Part shown: positions 35,443 through 44,971 of the stretch, in pieces
Layout of the letters: every line of letters begins with the position of its first letter
Position numbering within the stretch: the first letter of the stretch is position 1
NCBI GenBank assembly: GCA_016191845.1
Contig: JACPVF010000005.1
Span: 62,001-126,000 of the forward strand
Length of the DNA: 64,000 nt
From: Chloroflexota bacterium
Lineage (GTDB): Bacteria; Chloroflexota; Anaerolineae; Anaerolineales; Villigracilaceae
Reading direction: 5' to 3'
Notes under the pieces: model-generated
Seen by the model: the letters and a program-made list of their open reading frames with translations, nothing else
What the model was told of the DNA's origin: nothing
Database searches by the model: none
Program-made: the position numbers and the translations under genes

Positions 35443-36222
35443 TCAGCGTACGCGTCGTTTCCATTCTTCCTTGAGTTGTAGCTCTTTGGGACTAGCCCCC
35501 GAGTCGAGCGCCATGAAGTCGGTCATCAGGCGGTTGAACTTGATCTGGTCCTCGATCATCGGGAAGTGGCCGATGTTCTCGAGCAGGATCTGGTGGGTGA
35601 GCGAGTAGGGGTTCTGACTCTCGTCCACGGGCGGGATGATCGCGGGGTCGTTCTGACCGTACACGAACAGGCTTGGGACCAGGGCCTCGTGCATGGGCAG
35701 GCTGTCGGCCTGGATGTTGCTGATCGAGGCGGTGATCGCCTGCGGGTCCGCTTTGGTGGCGTCGGCCAGGGCGGTGGCGGATTCGGGGGAGCGGGTCGAG
35801 AGCCATTCCACCATTTCGGTCAACGAGGCGGACTTCATACGGGCGTTCACGCCTTCGTTGCTTTGCGGGCAGGAAACCGCCATAATGCGGTCCACGCTCT
35901 TGGGGAATTGCTGGATGAACTGGAAGCCGACCAGCGCTCCCAATCCATGCCCGACGATGGCGATCTTGCCGATGCCCATCTCGTTCAGGAAACTGTCGAG
36001 CAGGCGGGCCTGCTGTTCGAGCGAATATTTCGATGGGTCGCGGGCGGTATCGCCGAAGCCGAACAGGTCGAGCGCATAGGCGCGGAAGGAGGTGGAGGCC
36101 ACCTGCATGGCGGCGATCCAATAGCGCCAGGAGCCGACCCAGCCGTGCAGAAAGACGATGGGACGACCTCGTCCCAAGGCCTCGTAATGCACGATGGATC
36201 CTTCGATCATGATGGCGCTCAT
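35443..36222 (-). CDS. alpha/beta-hydrolase-fold protein lacking the nucleophile serine
   Basis: This 259-residue protein has the alpha/beta-hydrolase frame: oxyanion-hole HG in VFLHGWVGSW, LDLFGFGDTA, an acid-loop YGQNDPAI, and the late histidine in ENIGHFPM. The nucleophile elbow, normally G-x-S-x-G, reads GHGLG (residues 91-95) with Gly93 where serine should be; I read the codon as GGA. It should therefore not work as a serine hydrolase, unless another residue takes over. A related intact copy (GHSMG) is encoded at 48007. It is the last gene of the operon containing the giant kinase, which suggests a binding or signalling role. Confidence 0.8.
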   Translation of the reverse strand: MSAIMIEGSIVHYEALGRGRPIVFLHGWVGSWRYWIAAMQVASTSFRAYALDLFGFGDTARDPSKYSLEQQARLLDSFLNEMGIGKIAIVGHGLGALVGFQFIQQFPKSVDRIMAVSCPQSNEGVNARMKSASLTEMVEWLSTRSPESATALADATKADPQAITASISNIQADSLPMHEALVPSLFVYGQNDPAIIPPVDESQNPYSLTHQILLENIGHFPMIEDQIKFNRLMTDFMALDSGASPKELQLKEEWKRRVR

Positions 36223-36243
36223 GGCCTGTCCTGCCGTCCTTTG

Positions 36244-36618
36244 CTATTTGCCAAACTTGGTGAGGATGGCGCGCACGCGCTCGGTGAGTTGATCGGGGGC
36301 GAAGGGCTTGAGCAGGTACTCCTCTGCGCCTGCTTCGAGGCCCGTGGCGATTTCGCCTTCCTGTCCCTTGGCGGAGAGGAAGACCACGGGGATGTCCTTC
36401 AGTTCGGGGTTGGCCTTCATGGCGCGGCAGGCGTCGTAGCCTGTCATGCGCGGCATGCGCACGTCCATCAGGGCCATGTCGGGCAGTTCCTTGACGGCCA
36501 TTTGCACGGCTTCCTCGCCGTTGGAGGCGGTGACCACTTCATAGCCCGCGAAACGCAGGGTGAAGGCCACCAGTTCGCGGATATCGGGTTCGTCTTCAGC
36601 GATCAAGATTTTCGTCAT
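36244..36618 (-). CDS. single-domain response regulator (CheY-like receiver)
   Basis: This 124-residue protein is a receiver domain only, with E8, D9 and E10 in the acidic pocket, D52 in MALMDVRMPRMTG as phosphoacceptor, and K104 in EYLLKPFAP. It starts 7 nt after the stop of the 2470-residue kinase gene and is its most likely phosphorylation partner. Having no output domain, it must act by protein contact; possible targets are the serine-less hydrolase next to it or the REC-GGDEF protein on the other side of the kinase. Confidence 0.9.
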   Translation of the reverse strand: MTKILIAEDEPDIRELVAFTLRFAGYEVVTASNGEEAVQMAVKELPDMALMDVRMPRMTGYDACRAMKANPELKDIPVVFLSAKGQEGEIATGLEAGAEEYLLKPFAPDQLTERVRAILTKFGK

Positions 36619-36625
36619 TCATTCC

Positions 36626-39600
36626 TCAATTCTTTTGCGTCGGCAGAGTGAACGAGAAGACGCTGCCTTCGCCAGGGACGCCATTGCTGTGCATCCAGAT
36701 GTGTCCGTTATGCATCTCCACCAGTTGGCGGACGATGGGCAGGCCGAGGCCTGTGCCCGGGGTGGCCAGCACGAGCGGATGCTCGCCGCGGTGGAAGCGC
36801 TCGAAGATGCGAGCCTGGTCCTGAGTGGGGATGCCCACGCCGTTATCTTCCACGTCCACCTGAATCTCCCGTCCTCCCGTAGACTTGATGCGGATCTTGA
36901 TGGTGCCGTTTTCGGGTGTATAGTTGTAGGCGTTATCCACCAGGTTGGAAATGATCTGGCGTACACGCTCGGGGTCGCCCAGCACGCGCGGCAGGTCCTT
37001 GGGCGCGTCGAGCGAGATGGCCATGGGCTTCTTCTCGTCCTGGGTGCGGCGCAGCGTCTCACCCAGCACGTCCTCGGCCACATCGCGGATATCGATGGGC
37101 TGCGGGGTCAGGGTGACGCGTCCCGCCTCGATGCGCGAGATGTCGAGCAGGTCATTGACCAGCACGTTCAAGCGTTCGGCGTTGTTCTTGATGATCGTCA
37201 AAAAGTGCGCCTGGTTCTCGTTGAAAGCACCCGCCGCACCCATCAGCAGGATGTCGGTGTAACCCTTGATGGACGTCATGGGCGTGCGTAACTCATGACT
37301 GACGGTGGCTACGAACTCGGACTTCAGACGGTCCACTTCGACCTCGTGCGTGATGTCGCGGAAGATGGATACCGTGCCGAGGAAGTCGTTTTGGAAGATG
37401 ACGGGCGCCAGGTGGATCAGGGCGATGCGCCCCGTCTCCAGTTCCAGTTGCTGGGCGTAGGTGTCGCCTGGTTCGAAGGAGGACGGCTCCTCGGACCAAC
37501 GGCGGATGGTCTCGACCAATTCGGCGGTGTTACCGAACAGGCCGCCGAAGGACTCCAACGACTGGCCGATCATGTGATCAGCCTGCACCCCCAGAATGCG
37601 CTCGATGGACGAATTAACGAAGCTGATGGCGTTATCGTTGCCCGTGACGAGCACGCCGTCGGCCACAGCCTCGAGGATGGCCTGCGAACGGCTGGCCTCT
37701 TCCTGTTCCTTGCGCAACATGGAGCCGAGGCGCTCGGCCTGGTCGCGGATGAGTTCATACAGGTGGGCATTGTTGATGGCCACGGCCACCTGGCTGGCGA
37801 TGGCCTTGACCAGGTTCAGGATGTCGGGGCTGAAGAACTTCAACTCGCGATGGAAGATCATCAGCACGCCGATCACATCCTCGCCGACCAGCAGCGGCGC
37901 GACGATGGAACTGCGATGGTCCTGGCCCGAGGTGGTCGAGCGGACCCAGCGCGAGTCCTTGTGCAGGTCGTTGATCAGCACCGCCTCACGGTTCTGTACC
38001 ACCCAGCCCGCCAGGCCTTCACCGACCTTGAGCGTGAACCCGCGTGAGTTGGTGACGTCCGAGCGGTCACTCAGGTAACCGTAACCTGCGCGGTAGTGCA
38101 GCAGATAATCCTCGGGATGCAGCAGCATGATGGTGCCCTGTTCTGCGCCTGTAGCGTCGTTGAGCAAGGACAGCGTGCGGTTGAGCGCGCGGTCCAGGTC
38201 GAGGCTGGAAGACACCTCGGTCAGAATGCGCAACAGGGTGATGGTGTTCTGCTGTTCACGCGTCAATTGAGCGGTGCGCTCGATGACGCGTTGTTCGAGT
38301 TCCTGCGCCAGACGCTGGGTCTCAGCAAACAGGCGGCTGTTTTGGATGGCGACGATGGCCTGGTTGGCCAGCGTGCCGAGCAATTGCAGGTCTTCAGTGG
38401 TATAGGCGTTGGCGTGATAGCTCTGCGCCGAGAGCATACCGATGGCCTTGCCGCCCGGGCTGACCATGGGCACTGACAGGATCGAAAGCGGATCGGCGTC
38501 GCCGCCGTACACAATTCCGCCCGCCTTGTCTGTGTCTTCGAGCGTATTGGTGAGGATCGGCTTGCCCGTGCGGATGACCTTGCCCGTCAGGCTTTCTTCG
38601 TCCATGGGGTGTACGATGGACGGGATACGCGTGCCCTGCTCGATCAGGTACACGCCTTCGATCTCGTTATTGACTTCGTTGTACAGGCTGATGACGAAGG
38701 ACTCGGCTGGCATCAGCTTCTTCGTGGAGCGTTCCACGGCAGCATAGATCTGTTCCAGGTCGAGCGTGGCGCCGATCTCGGAACTGCTCTCGTTGAGGAT
38801 GGACAGGCGCTGGGCGGTCTGGAGGGTGGCCTCGTACAGGCGGGCATTTTCCAGTGCGATGGCCGTCTGGTTGGCGATGGTGCGCGCCAGTTCGATCTCG
38901 TTCACGCCGAAGTGGGTCTCGTTGACCGAGTGCGCAAAGAGCAGGGCACGCAGTTCCGAGCCGCTGATGAGAGGCAGGGCCAGCAGGGAGACGGTTTCCT
39001 GACCGACGAATTCGGTCAGCGGGGTCAGGTCCCGTTCGCGCCGGACGTTGCCTGTGTTGAAGACACCCAGTGACTCGCGCAGGCGGTCGAAGATGGGTGA
39101 GTAGGGCAGTACCTGTGGCAGGCTCTGTCCCGCAGCGGGCGTGGACGACTTCCACATTGCGCGGCTGTGTTCGAAGACCACTGCTGAAACGCGTTCTACG
39201 CTCACGGCCTGCAGCAGTTCCGCGCTGGCGGCCTGCAGGATCTGGTCCGCATCGAGCAGTCCGTTGAGGGATGAGGAGAAGCGGTTGAGCGCGGCCAGGC
39301 GTTGGGAGCGCTGGGTCAATTCGGAGGCGCGGTTGAGGCTGTCCTCGTACAAACGGGCATTATCCAGCGAGACGGCCGCCTGGCTGGCAAAGGTCATCGC
39401 CACCTGGACGTAGTCCTCGTGATAGAAGTGCGCCTGCCATTTTTCGAGCGCGATCATGCCGCTCAGCTCGCCCTTCGAGAAGAACGGAATGCCCAGCCAA
39501 GACAGGCGTGGTGCCTCGACGTGCGGGAAGCGCGGATCCTCACGCACATCACCGACGGCGATGGCGTGTCCCGTGCGCATCATCTCGTTGAACAGGGCGC

Positions 39601-42600
39601 TGTCGGAGATGGAGATGGTCAGGCCGAGGCGGCGTTCGTTATCGGGGAAGCCGTCAGCGGAGGAGACCATCAGACGGTCGCGTTCTCGCAACCACAGCGT
39701 AGCCGTGTCGTACGGCAGGATGGACTGGAGACGCTTGAGCAGGGAAGCCACCAATTGATCGCTGCGCAGGCTGGAGGTCAAGGAAGCGGCGGCGGCGTTG
39801 AGCGCCTCCAACTGTTGGGCGCGTTCCTGCGTGGTCTGTACCAGACGGACGTTTTCCAGCGAGATCGCCACCTGCTGGGCCAGGGAGAGCAGCAGGGCCT
39901 CGTCGTCGATCTTGAAGGCAGCCACGGTGTTGAAGTTGTCGAGCACCAACAGGCCGAGGTTCTTGTCGCCCGCCACGATGGGGATGAGCAGACTCGAGAC
40001 GGGCAGACGTCCGCCCGTAGCCTGGCGGTAGAGCAACAGATTTTCGGCGTTGAGCGGATAATCGCGCAGGAAGTTGATCTCATCGGCGCGGCGCGGCTTG
40101 CGCGACTCGAACACGATGCCAGGCAGGGCCTCGCCGCTGCGATAGGTCACACGCAGCAGGCTGGTGTTGTCGGCATAGCCCGAGACGGCGCGCGGCAGCA
40201 ACTGGTCGGCCTGCGGATTCCACAGCAGGGCCACGCCCGCGTGTGCGTTGGTGATCACGCGGCGCGCGCTTTCGAGCAGCGCCTTGAGCATCTCGTCCGG
40301 CGTCAGGCCTGCGATGCGGCGGCTGAAGTCGAGCAGCAGATCGACTTCCTGCAGGCGGCGGCTGGTCTCGTTGAGCAGGAAGATGTTTTGCAAAATGACC
40401 GAGGTCTGCCGCGAGATCTGGAAGTAGACCTGGCGGTCTTCGTCGGTGAAGGCGGGCAGGGGCTCGGGGGTGACGGCCAACATGGCGGCCACCACCTGGT
40501 TGCGGACCGTGACGGGCAGGCAGATCATGCCTTTGGCACGCAGCGCCGTCAGCAGGGGCGTGTCGCGCCACTCTTCGTCTTCGTCGAGGTTAGCGATCAG
40601 GATCGGGTTGCCCGTCTGCAGGACGACGCGTAACGGGTTACGCTGACCAAACAGGGCTTCCACGTTGGTGGCGCGCGGGATGCTCCCCAGCGGCGGCATC
40701 AGGCGCGGACCCTCGGCCGCGTTCTCGGCCACCAGGGCGGCCGACATGCCCAACTGGGTGAGTGTCTCGGTAGCAAGCGCCTTGAGCGCCGAGGCGGCGT
40801 CCAGCTGGCGGCTGACCGACTCGGTGATGGCCAGACCCGCGCGGATGCGTTGGGCGCGGCGTTCGAGGTTGTGCAGGGAGATGGTCTGCTCGAGATCCTT
40901 GCGCAGCAGCATGGGCAGGTCGTTCTGGCTGACGCTGAGCAGTTTCTGCTGACGCTGGATGCCGTCGGAGAGCGCCGCGATGCGAGTCTGGAAGGCATTC
41001 AGGCGGCCCGTGTTGCTGATCAGCAGGGAGGTTTGGGCGGCAAAGCCCTCGGCCAGTTCGATGGTGGCAAGGTCGGGTCGCAGACCGTTGGAGGGGTCGT
41101 CCAGGCTGATGAGGCCCAGGAGTTTGCCTTGCGCATCTTCGAGCGGGATGAGCAGGAAATCGTCCGCATTCCAGGCATTCTGTGCCGCGGCGGGCACGCC
41201 TTCATAACTCGAATACACATAGTGGATGTCGGCAGGCAGGATGGGCGTTTTGTCAGCAGGGATGAAATAGGAGCGGCTGATCTTGAACTCTGGCTTCATC
41301 AATTGCTGGATGCTGGCCAACGGTTGTTTGCGGGCCAGCAACTCGTTCAAGGTTTCCTGGGGAAGGCCCACGCCTGCCACGCGTCGCAGCATACCCGCCT
41401 CGGGCTCGAAGAGACTCATCAGCACCACGCGGAAGGGGGTGGCCACGCGTAAGCTTTGCGCCAGCATATACATGGCCTGCTCCATCGAGATGTCCTGGTG
41501 CAGGGCCTGGCTGACCTCGGTCAATTTGGCGAAGGCTTCGGCGCGACGGCGCAGCAATTCGGAGCGCTGGCGCTCCTGCTGGTACTGTTGAGCGTTGTAG
41601 ATGGCGATGGCTGCCTGGGCCGCCATCACCTCCATGATCTCGACCGACTCCGCTCCGAAGAACGAAGGCTGGTTCGAGTGCAGATTCAGCAGGCCTACCA
41701 CATTGCCCTGGTGCAGGATGGGCACCACCAGTGCCGAGCGGACATCGCCGTGCGGGGCGTGTCCACCGCCTGCGTCGAAATCGTTCACCACCAGCGATTG
41801 CCCCGACTGAATCACTTTGCGGTCGAGTGGGCTCAGGCTGTTATCGACGGGGCATCCCACCGCCATCTTTACCACGGGACCCTCAGACTGATTCCCAGCC
41901 TCGAGCAGCAGGATCGTTCCGCAGCCCGCCTCCAAAATGCGCAGGCTCTCCTCGTGGATGACTGTCAGCAGGTGCTTGAGGTCGAGCGAGGAGCCCAACT
42001 CGCGGCTGACGCGCGCGATGGCCGTCAGTTGCTGAACGCGCTGGCGCAGACCTGCATCGGTCTGACCGAGCAGACGGTCGCTTTCCACCGCCGCAGCCAG
42101 TTGTCCCGCCGCCGTGGTGATGACCTGCAGGTCGAAGGAACTGAAATGCTCCACCTGCTGGCTGCCCAACATCAGCTCGCCCAGACTATGCTCGCGCACC
42201 ACCAGTGGAACCACCAACGCCGATTCCATTTGCATGGCGTCTTTCATCGGGCGATAGAAAGACAGGACACGACGATCCGTGCTGAGGCGGCCCGAGAGAA
42301 AAGCCTTGCGGCTGTACGAAACCGTCAGCAAGTATTCGGGATCATCCACGAACAGGGTCTTGAACGAGTCCAGGGTGGATTCGGGCACATTCCAGGTCGA
42401 CTCGCGGTGCAAACGTAACTGCCCAAGCTCATCGTCCAACAGGAAGATCCCGCCAGCATCCGCCTGGAAGAGACGGATCAGTTCCTGCATCGAGAACTTG
42501 AGCACCTCGTTCAGCGTGGCCGAAGAGGCGGAGAGGCTGGCGATGCGCCGCAGGGCATCCGCACGCTGTGCTCGTGAACGGGATTGTTGCACCAGCATGG

Positions 42601-44038
42601 CGTTCTCGATGATGGTGGCCGCCTGATTGGCGACAATGCTCATCAGGCGCACTTCTTCATTGTTGAATGGGGCTGTCCCGCCGCGGTGATGCGAGACTTG
42701 CAGAAAGCCGACCATGCGCTTGTCCGAGACGAGCGGCACAAGCGCCGAGTCGCGCAGGGAGGCGGCCACAGCCACGTTGGTCAGGCCAAGGGTATGCCAG
42801 TTCTCATCCTGCGCGGCGTCGATGGTCAGGATCGGTTTTTGGTAAGAGAGGATACGCTCGGCGGGACTGTCGGCGGCGACGGAGGCGCGGTAGATTTCCA
42901 CGATGGAGGTCGGCAACCCGCGGAAAGGAACCTGCCCTTCGAGCATGCGGCGGTTCTCGTCGTACAACAGGAAGCCGACGATCTCCGCATTGAAGAGGGG
43001 AGCCACGCTGTCCACCAGGCGGGCAAACAGGTCGCGCGGTTCCTGGATGGCGCTGATGGCCTGGGTCAGGTTGGCGAGGGCCGCCAGTTCAGAAGCGCGT
43101 CCTTGCTCTTCTTCATATAACACTGCATTGCGGATCGCCACCGCCGCCTGGCCCGAGACAAAGCGGACCAACTCCAGGTCGTGCTGGCCGAAGGTGGCCG
43201 AACCGAGCTGCCCCGCCTCGACGGTGCCCATCAATTCGTTGCCCGCCATGAGCGGCACGCCCAGATAGGATTGCACCCGCGAGGCTGAGTCGATCTGGGT
43301 GATCTGAGTCCGACCAAGCAGGAGCGGCTGGCGCTGGCTGACCAGTTGCGAGGTCAGCGCCCCGAACTGGGACTGGTTCATACGCGTCACGCTGCTCGAC
43401 CCCTCGCCTGTGTCGTGAGTCCAGTAGGGGATCAGCGTCTGGTGCGCGGAATCCCAGACCTTGATCTCCGTGACCTCGGCGGGCACCAGGCGGTTGACAT
43501 TTTCCAGCACGGAGGCGATGGTGCTCTCCATGTCAAGGCTGGCAGCAATGGCCTCGCTGAAGTCGGTCACCACCTTGAGGATCGAGCCGTTTGATTCGCC
43601 CGAGGACAGGGCGGGGGTGAGGTCCAGTTGACGCAGGGTGACCAGGTTCAACGGCAACACACCGGGCACCTCATAGGAGGTGGCTTCCAGTAATTTGCCA
43701 TTGATGGTCAGGCGCTTCTGGCTGGGTTTCGCGCACACTTGCAGGAAGTCATCCAACGGGCGGACGCGGCGCGCCAGGCGTTCCAGGTCGGCCGCCTCAT
43801 CTTCACCGAGATTGAACAGCTGACGGGCAAGCGCGTTCAAATAGCCGATGCGCCCACCGGGCTCGACGACCAAAACGGCATCTGTAGTTTGTTGTAGATC
43901 GGGGAGAACCAGGGCTGGCTGATTGGGTTCAGCCGTGTTTTGATTGCGCGGAATCAGGACCATGAAGGCCCAAACCACGAATACGGACACCAGTCCGATC
44001 GCGAGCCCCCAAATTCCGATACCCAGGCCGGCCAGCAT
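36626..44038 (-). CDS. giant multi-GAF hybrid-sensor histidine kinase (11 GAF, PAS, HisKA, HATPase)
   Basis: This 2470-residue protein begins with one membrane helix (about 8-30) and a PAS-like segment (DAVLVVEPGGRIGYLNALAR). I count eleven GAF domains by their closing helices, for example QAAVAIRNAVLYEEEQ, QAATIIENAMLVQQ, QAAVSLDNARLYED, QTAIALENARLYEA and SQVAVAINNAHLYE. These are joined by coiled-coil helices. A PAS domain (VADGVLVTGNDNAISFVN) precedes HisKA with H2248 in VATVSHELRTPMTS, and an ATPase domain with N box SNLVDNAYNY, G1 DNGVGIP and G2 GTGLGLPI. GAF domains bind small molecules or respond to redox; no cysteine chromophore motif was obvious. The gene is flanked by two receiver proteins in the same operon. 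Confidence 0.92.
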   Translation of the reverse strand: MLAGLGIGIWGLAIGLVSVFVVWAFMVLIPRNQNTAEPNQPALVLPDLQQTTDAVLVVEPGGRIGYLNALARQLFNLGEDEAADLERLARRVRPLDDFLQVCAKPSQKRLTINGKLLEATSYEVPGVLPLNLVTLRQLDLTPALSSGESNGSILKVVTDFSEAIAASLDMESTIASVLENVNRLVPAEVTEIKVWDSAHQTLIPYWTHDTGEGSSSVTRMNQSQFGALTSQLVSQRQPLLLGRTQITQIDSASRVQSYLGVPLMAGNELMGTVEAGQLGSATFGQHDLELVRFVSGQAAVAIRNAVLYEEEQGRASELAALANLTQAISAIQEPRDLFARLVDSVAPLFNAEIVGFLLYDENRRMLEGQVPFRGLPTSIVEIYRASVAADSPAERILSYQKPILTIDAAQDENWHTLGLTNVAVAASLRDSALVPLVSDKRMVGFLQVSHHRGGTAPFNNEEVRLMSIVANQAATIIENAMLVQQSRSRAQRADALRRIASLSASSATLNEVLKFSMQELIRLFQADAGGIFLLDDELGQLRLHRESTWNVPESTLDSFKTLFVDDPEYLLTVSYSRKAFLSGRLSTDRRVLSFYRPMKDAMQMESALVVPLVVREHSLGELMLGSQQVEHFSSFDLQVITTAAGQLAAAVESDRLLGQTDAGLRQRVQQLTAIARVSRELGSSLDLKHLLTVIHEESLRILEAGCGTILLLEAGNQSEGPVVKMAVGCPVDNSLSPLDRKVIQSGQSLVVNDFDAGGGHAPHGDVRSALVVPILHQGNVVGLLNLHSNQPSFFGAESVEIMEVMAAQAAIAIYNAQQYQQERQRSELLRRRAEAFAKLTEVSQALHQDISMEQAMYMLAQSLRVATPFRVVLMSLFEPEAGMLRRVAGVGLPQETLNELLARKQPLASIQQLMKPEFKISRSYFIPADKTPILPADIHYVYSSYEGVPAAAQNAWNADDFLLIPLEDAQGKLLGLISLDDPSNGLRPDLATIELAEGFAAQTSLLISNTGRLNAFQTRIAALSDGIQRQQKLLSVSQNDLPMLLRKDLEQTISLHNLERRAQRIRAGLAITESVSRQLDAASALKALATETLTQLGMSAALVAENAAEGPRLMPPLGSIPRATNVEALFGQRNPLRVVLQTGNPILIANLDEDEEWRDTPLLTALRAKGMICLPVTVRNQVVAAMLAVTPEPLPAFTDEDRQVYFQISRQTSVILQNIFLLNETSRRLQEVDLLLDFSRRIAGLTPDEMLKALLESARRVITNAHAGVALLWNPQADQLLPRAVSGYADNTSLLRVTYRSGEALPGIVFESRKPRRADEINFLRDYPLNAENLLLYRQATGGRLPVSSLLIPIVAGDKNLGLLVLDNFNTVAAFKIDDEALLLSLAQQVAISLENVRLVQTTQERAQQLEALNAAAASLTSSLRSDQLVASLLKRLQSILPYDTATLWLRERDRLMVSSADGFPDNERRLGLTISISDSALFNEMMRTGHAIAVGDVREDPRFPHVEAPRLSWLGIPFFSKGELSGMIALEKWQAHFYHEDYVQVAMTFASQAAVSLDNARLYEDSLNRASELTQRSQRLAALNRFSSSLNGLLDADQILQAASAELLQAVSVERVSAVVFEHSRAMWKSSTPAAGQSLPQVLPYSPIFDRLRESLGVFNTGNVRRERDLTPLTEFVGQETVSLLALPLISGSELRALLFAHSVNETHFGVNEIELARTIANQTAIALENARLYEATLQTAQRLSILNESSSEIGATLDLEQIYAAVERSTKKLMPAESFVISLYNEVNNEIEGVYLIEQGTRIPSIVHPMDEESLTGKVIRTGKPILTNTLEDTDKAGGIVYGGDADPLSILSVPMVSPGGKAIGMLSAQSYHANAYTTEDLQLLGTLANQAIVAIQNSRLFAETQRLAQELEQRVIERTAQLTREQQNTITLLRILTEVSSSLDLDRALNRTLSLLNDATGAEQGTIMLLHPEDYLLHYRAGYGYLSDRSDVTNSRGFTLKVGEGLAGWVVQNREAVLINDLHKDSRWVRSTTSGQDHRSSIVAPLLVGEDVIGVLMIFHRELKFFSPDILNLVKAIASQVAVAINNAHLYELIRDQAERLGSMLRKEQEEASRSQAILEAVADGVLVTGNDNAISFVNSSIERILGVQADHMIGQSLESFGGLFGNTAELVETIRRWSEEPSSFEPGDTYAQQLELETGRIALIHLAPVIFQNDFLGTVSIFRDITHEVEVDRLKSEFVATVSHELRTPMTSIKGYTDILLMGAAGAFNENQAHFLTIIKNNAERLNVLVNDLLDISRIEAGRVTLTPQPIDIRDVAEDVLGETLRRTQDEKKPMAISLDAPKDLPRVLGDPERVRQIISNLVDNAYNYTPENGTIKIRIKSTGGREIQVDVEDNGVGIPTQDQARIFERFHRGEHPLVLATPGTGLGLPIVRQLVEMHNGHIWMHSNGVPGEGSVFSFTLPTQKN

Positions 44039-44052
44039 CGATTAAATCACCA

Positions 44053-44955
44053 CTATGCGGCGGAGGAGTTGGCGTCCTGTCGGCGCGCCTCGGCGGCCAG
44101 CTCAGTGATCTCGCGGATGTCGGCGAACGACTGCTGGCTCGGCGAAACGACGCCGATCGAGAAGGTCATGAACGGGACTTTTTCCATACCGCCGTCCGAT
44201 TTGGGAGCCTGGATGAAGCCCTGCTGGCGGTCGATGAAGTTGTAGTGAGTTAGCACCTCTTCGGCGAAGCGGCCCTTGAGCCGCTGTTTGAGGGCCGCGG
44301 CGCGCTCGTCCCTGGTGATGACGATGAAATTGTCGCCACCCGCGTGACCGATAAAGTCACTGGACGAGCCCACCTCGTCCACCACTTCACCGATCATCAT
44401 GGCCGTAAAGCGCAGCACATCGTCGCCTGCCACGAACCCGTACACATCGCGGAAGGACTCGAAATTGTTGACGCGGATGTCGAGCAGGGCCCAACTCTCC
44501 TCGCGGATGATGCGGCGTAATTGCTCTTCGATCAGGCGGCCGGCAGGCAGGCCCGAGCGTGGGTCGGTGAGGCTCTCGCGCTCCGAGCGGCGGATGGCGC
44601 CCATTACGCGCAGCTTGAGTTCTTCGATGTCGAACGGCTTGGTGATGTAGTCATCCGCGCCCAGTTCGAGCCCCTGCAGTTTATCGCTGCGTTCATCCTT
44701 CTGGGTCAGGAAAATGACCGGGATGTGGCTGGTGCGGGTGTTGGTGCGCAGATTGCGGCAGACTTCATACCCGTCGATGTCGGGCAGCATGATGTCCAGC
44801 ACGATCAGGTGCGGCAGGACATGGCGGGTCTTCTCCAGGGCATCGGAGCCGCGATTGGCTACATCCACTTCATATTGAAGCCCTGTGAAATAGATCTTGA
44901 GCATGTTGGCGATGTCGACATCATCCTCTACGACCAGCAGGCGGGCATTTCCCAT
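44053..44955 (-). CDS. response regulator with degenerate GGDEF domain
   Basis: The protein has 300 residues. The receiver (1-122) has D54 in LIVLDIMLPD and K106 in DDYITKPFD. The C-terminal domain (about 128-290) is GGDEF-like: it opens with LTDPRSGLPAGRLIEEQL, has the segment DIRVNNFESFRDVYGF that aligns with the substrate loop, and carries GGDNF (206-210) in place of GGDEF. With Asn for the catalytic Glu it is unlikely to make cyclic-di-GMP; it may bind GTP or act as a scaffold. It lies between the acyl-reductase-like gene and the giant kinase, 14 nt from the latter, and is a candidate phosphorylation target. Confidence 0.85.
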   Translation of the reverse strand: MGNARLLVVEDDVDIANMLKIYFTGLQYEVDVANRGSDALEKTRHVLPHLIVLDIMLPDIDGYEVCRNLRTNTRTSHIPVIFLTQKDERSDKLQGLELGADDYITKPFDIEELKLRVMGAIRRSERESLTDPRSGLPAGRLIEEQLRRIIREESWALLDIRVNNFESFRDVYGFVAGDDVLRFTAMMIGEVVDEVGSSSDFIGHAGGDNFIVITRDERAAALKQRLKGRFAEEVLTHYNFIDRQQGFIQAPKSDGGMEKVPFMTFSIGVVSPSQQSFADIREITELAAEARRQDANSSAA

Positions 44956-44971
44956 AAGGCCTCCAAAAATC

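Noticed and set aside
39302-40633. Plus-strand open frame of 443 codons inside the giant kinase gene
   Set aside because: Antisense shadow of GAF-coding sequence, Gln/Gly/Arg-rich, no recognisable motif or ribosome site.
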